From assembly GCA_028023455.1 (NCBI GenBank), contig JAQFVV010006708.1, positions 126,001 to 190,000 on the forward strand: a DNA stretch of 64,000 bases, written 5' to 3'. Of this stretch, positions 61,892 to 64,000 are shown one piece after another. This DNA comes from Epiperipatus broadwayi. Its lineage: Eukaryota; Onychophora; Udeonychophora; Euonychophora; Peripatidae. A program made the position numbers and the translations under genes. The notes below the pieces were generated by a model. That model worked only from the letters and a program-made list of their open reading frames with translations, did no database searches and had not been told where the DNA came from. Numbering within the stretch: position 1 is the stretch's first letter; each line of letters begins with the position of its first letter.

Positions 61892-62197
61892 ATGAATGTG
61901 GAACAGGAAAGATTACAAGCATATGAAAGGCTTAAGAAAATGGCTGACCAAAGAAATAAAAATAAAAAAGGAAAGGTATATTATAATTTTAGAGTAGGGG
62001 ACAAAGTCTTGATTAAAACCCCACATGTAAGTAAACTGCAAGATAATATGTACCATAAGTTTTTTAATCAATATGAAGGACCATTTACAATAGTAAAACA
62101 ATCTGGTCATAATGCATATTGGATTGATATTAGAGGAGAGATACGAGGAACATATATTGCCTGTATCTTAAAACCATATCTTCGAATCTCCACATGA
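61892..62197 (+). pseudogene. Gypsy integrase C-terminal region
   Basis: NVEQERLQAYERLKKMADQ, then FRVGDKVLIKTPHVSK, FFNQYEGPFTIVKQ and a final strand ending LKPYL. This is the post-core region of Ty3/Gypsy (errantivirus-like) integrases, with the GDKVLxKT and YEGPF signatures. The frame is intact over 101 codons but has no catalytic core upstream. Confidence 0.8.
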
Positions 62198-62976
62198 ACA
62201 TATAGTTGGCTTATAGAATGCACAACCCAGCTGGAATAATAACTAGAAGTGATAATTAAAGCATAGTAAGAGATAAAATCAATATCAAGGAAAATATCTA
62301 TATTTATATCTAGGTGATTTTTAAAAAAATGAGTATAGCTAGGGATATTATATTTATATTTTTTGTTGATGAGGATATACCCAGGTTAGTGTTTTAAAAG
62401 CATTGGGTTATCTTGACATTAACCAAGATAGAAGAGTCAATCCATAGAGAATGATGGACACTCTAATATTTAGTTAGGCATTAAAAAAATCCAGTAAGAC
62501 TGAAAAAGGAGCAGGATGAAGGCTAACAAATAAATTTATATGCCGTCTTAAATAGAGACACATTACCGGTTAATTGTTTGGTCCACATAACCATCAATAA
62601 GAAGAAAAGAAAAAAATCCTAAGTTCAAATCACACTTTAAATGATATATGATTTAACCATAAAAAAAAGTATAAAGTAATTTTGAAAGACTAGTTTATAA
62701 AATTAAGCAACATTAGAGTACATTTTTTAAAACCCTTCATTGCAACCTAACTCAATCCAGCATTAAACAAACACATACTTATATGTTAGTGATAAAATTC
62801 TATCCATATGTCAGAATTTTAACCCTGTAAGTGTGGGTGTTGTAGTGGTGAGCTACAACCTGATACACCATCCAATTATTTAAGACACTACCAATTGAAG
62901 CCACATAGACATATTTGCTTAACCAATAAATTGCCAAGCAAATTATCATATAAACATTTTTTGTTTCCAACACATA
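62198..62976. other. 3' flank of the Gypsy remnant, no LTR recognised
   Basis: A purine-rich run AAAAAGGAGCAGGATGAAGG near 62504 could be a polypurine tract, but no sequence similar to 57500-58381 follows. GTTGTAG and CTACAAC form a 7-bp hairpin near 62838. Confidence 0.4.
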
Positions 62977-63070
62977 CATTTACATAAACATCTTTTTATT
63001 TTTAAAAGAAGTAATAAAACTATCATTTACATAAACATCTTTTTATTTTTAAAAGAAGTAATAAAACTAT
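62977..63070. repeat. exact 47-bp tandem duplication
   Basis: CATTTACATAAACATCTTTT and the next 27 bp occur at 62977-63023 and again at 63024-63070 without difference. Confidence 0.95.
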
Positions 63071-64000
63071 TAAATTTTTAGGAAAAGGAAAAATTAACAG
63101 ATAGGTATACTAATACTGGAATAAAAGGTGTTATATGTTACTAACTGGGGAGAACTATACCAAAAAACTTACACATAAACTTAAAAAATAAAAATAAATA
63201 AAAACAATGACTGAATTAAAATCTAAACACATAGCAACCATTTGTAGAAATGAAATTTAAAATATTTACAAATTATTATTTTTATTTATAATCCCATTTA
63301 TTTACATTATGTCGGTTAAACAATAGGAAATGTCAAGGTTAAAATGCTTAAAAAAACTTCACGTGACCTAACAACATGGTATTAATTGTTATACTGTCTT
63401 CTGCCTTCGAAGATAGAACATTATTTTTTTTCTGCTTAAAAATAAATTTGAATACAAAATGGATGTGAATGTTCGAATTTAAATATATATATATTAATAT
63501 TAATCAAAATGATTGAAAGCTGAATTTTTTTAAGCAATCGTTTGAAATGGAAGAACTAATTTGAAAGTAAAAATTTAATTATTTGCTACTTAGACAATTT
63601 TAGTTAAATGTACGTGTTGCAGTAATATTCAATAATTAATTGTTTTGATATATAATAATATCATCATTGAAATTTTGAAAAGCAAATGAATCAATAAATA
63701 TATATTGTTTTATATCATGATTGCTTGTTGAAAACTTTATACCATGGGGTAATAATACGTCATCAATAAAGCCATGAAAAGTTAAAGATTTTACCTGCCC
63801 AACCATCTTTGCTTTAAATAAAATGCCTAAGCAAATCCAAAACAGGATAATTGGAGAACATTATTATTTTTTGACCCAGACAAGAAATTTCTATTCTTCG
63901 TGGGAGCAGAACTTCATCTCCATTCATAGGAATTTATTTGGCAAATAAACAGTTTCCAGCAGACTCATCGAACTTTAATTAACATAATGGGATAAGAATT
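63071..64000. other. AT-rich stretch with a possible small minus-strand frame
   Basis: A minus-strand frame (ATG at 63806, stop at 63636) encodes 56 residues beginning MVGQVKSLTFHGFIDDV; the open stretch extends about 15 codons upstream of the ATG. No family recognised. Frames this long occur by chance here. TGCTTAG/GGCAG/GTAAAA words could instead make a 32-nt exon at 63795-63826. Confidence 0.25.

Larger units (their letters stand above)
58947..62200 (+). mobile_element. Gypsy-type remnant, gag-like region joined to integrase tail
   Basis: Plus-strand frames for a coiled-coil gag-like protein, two unrecognised acidic or histidine-rich pieces, and then the C-terminal end of a Ty3/Gypsy integrase. 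Protease, reverse transcriptase, RNase H and the integrase core are missing, so the element has a large internal deletion or is a non-autonomous derivative. Frames are broken at several places. Confidence 0.6.

Noticed and set aside
62504-62530. Polypurine tract and 3' LTR of the Gypsy remnant
   Set aside because: The purine run is imperfect and no downstream sequence resembles the putative 5' LTR region.

Overview
The window is about 64 kb of strongly A+T-rich eukaryotic DNA, most consistent with an invertebrate animal. The evidence is the mix of decayed animal retrotransposons (RTE and Tx1/L1-type LINEs, a mag-like Ty3 element, a Penelope-like element with a GIY-YIG domain, a Gypsy remnant with a coiled-coil gag-like protein), tRNA-derived SINEs with target-site duplications (TSDs), AT-rich microsatellites, and the lack of operon-like gene packing. 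The phylum cannot be fixed from the sequence; arthropod is plausible but not shown.

Layout. 1-4.5 kb: AT-rich sequence with two degenerate tandem repeats. 4.56-6.99 kb: an RTE LINE on the minus strand with endonuclease and reverse transcriptase. 3.9-8.6 kb: a weak candidate small spliced minus-strand unit around that LINE. 10.0-15.5 kb and 50.2-54.8 kb: two diverged, same-orientation copies of an unclassified 4.6-5.5 kb repeat, each bounded by (TA)n. 16.26-17.15 kb: a 5'-truncated LINE with a TSD. 18.8-20.9 kb: an RTE relic split by a 1.2 kb polyadenylated retroposon with a 17-bp TSD. 20.9-23.9 kb: a tandem segmental duplication whose second copy holds a 652-bp fold-back insertion; the first copy preserves the empty site. 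25.7, 29.7 and 31.4 kb: three copies of one tRNA-like SINE. 28.8-33.5 kb: RTE fragments. 34.26-35.18 kb: the one intact-looking protein gene, an intronless divergent rhodopsin-like GPCR, with a decayed possible relative at 37.8-38.2 kb. 39.8-41.9 kb: a Tx1/L1-like LINE relic. 42.3 and 49.5 kb: more fold-back insertions with 13-16 bp TSDs. 43.67-48.63 kb: a dead mag-like LTR retrotransposon with a tRNA-Ser-like primer-binding site. 55.0-57.0 kb: a Penelope-like element. 58.1-62.2 kb: a Gypsy-type remnant, coiled-coil gag-like frames followed by an integrase tail.

Apart from the GPCR almost everything recognisable is mobile DNA in decay, on both strands and repeatedly nested. The most unusual signals are the fold-back insertions, which combine near-perfect hairpins with one unpaired tail and LINE-length TSDs, and the long (TA)n-embedded repeat. 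Short open frames are common by chance in DNA this A+T-rich, so candidate single exons are given low confidence.
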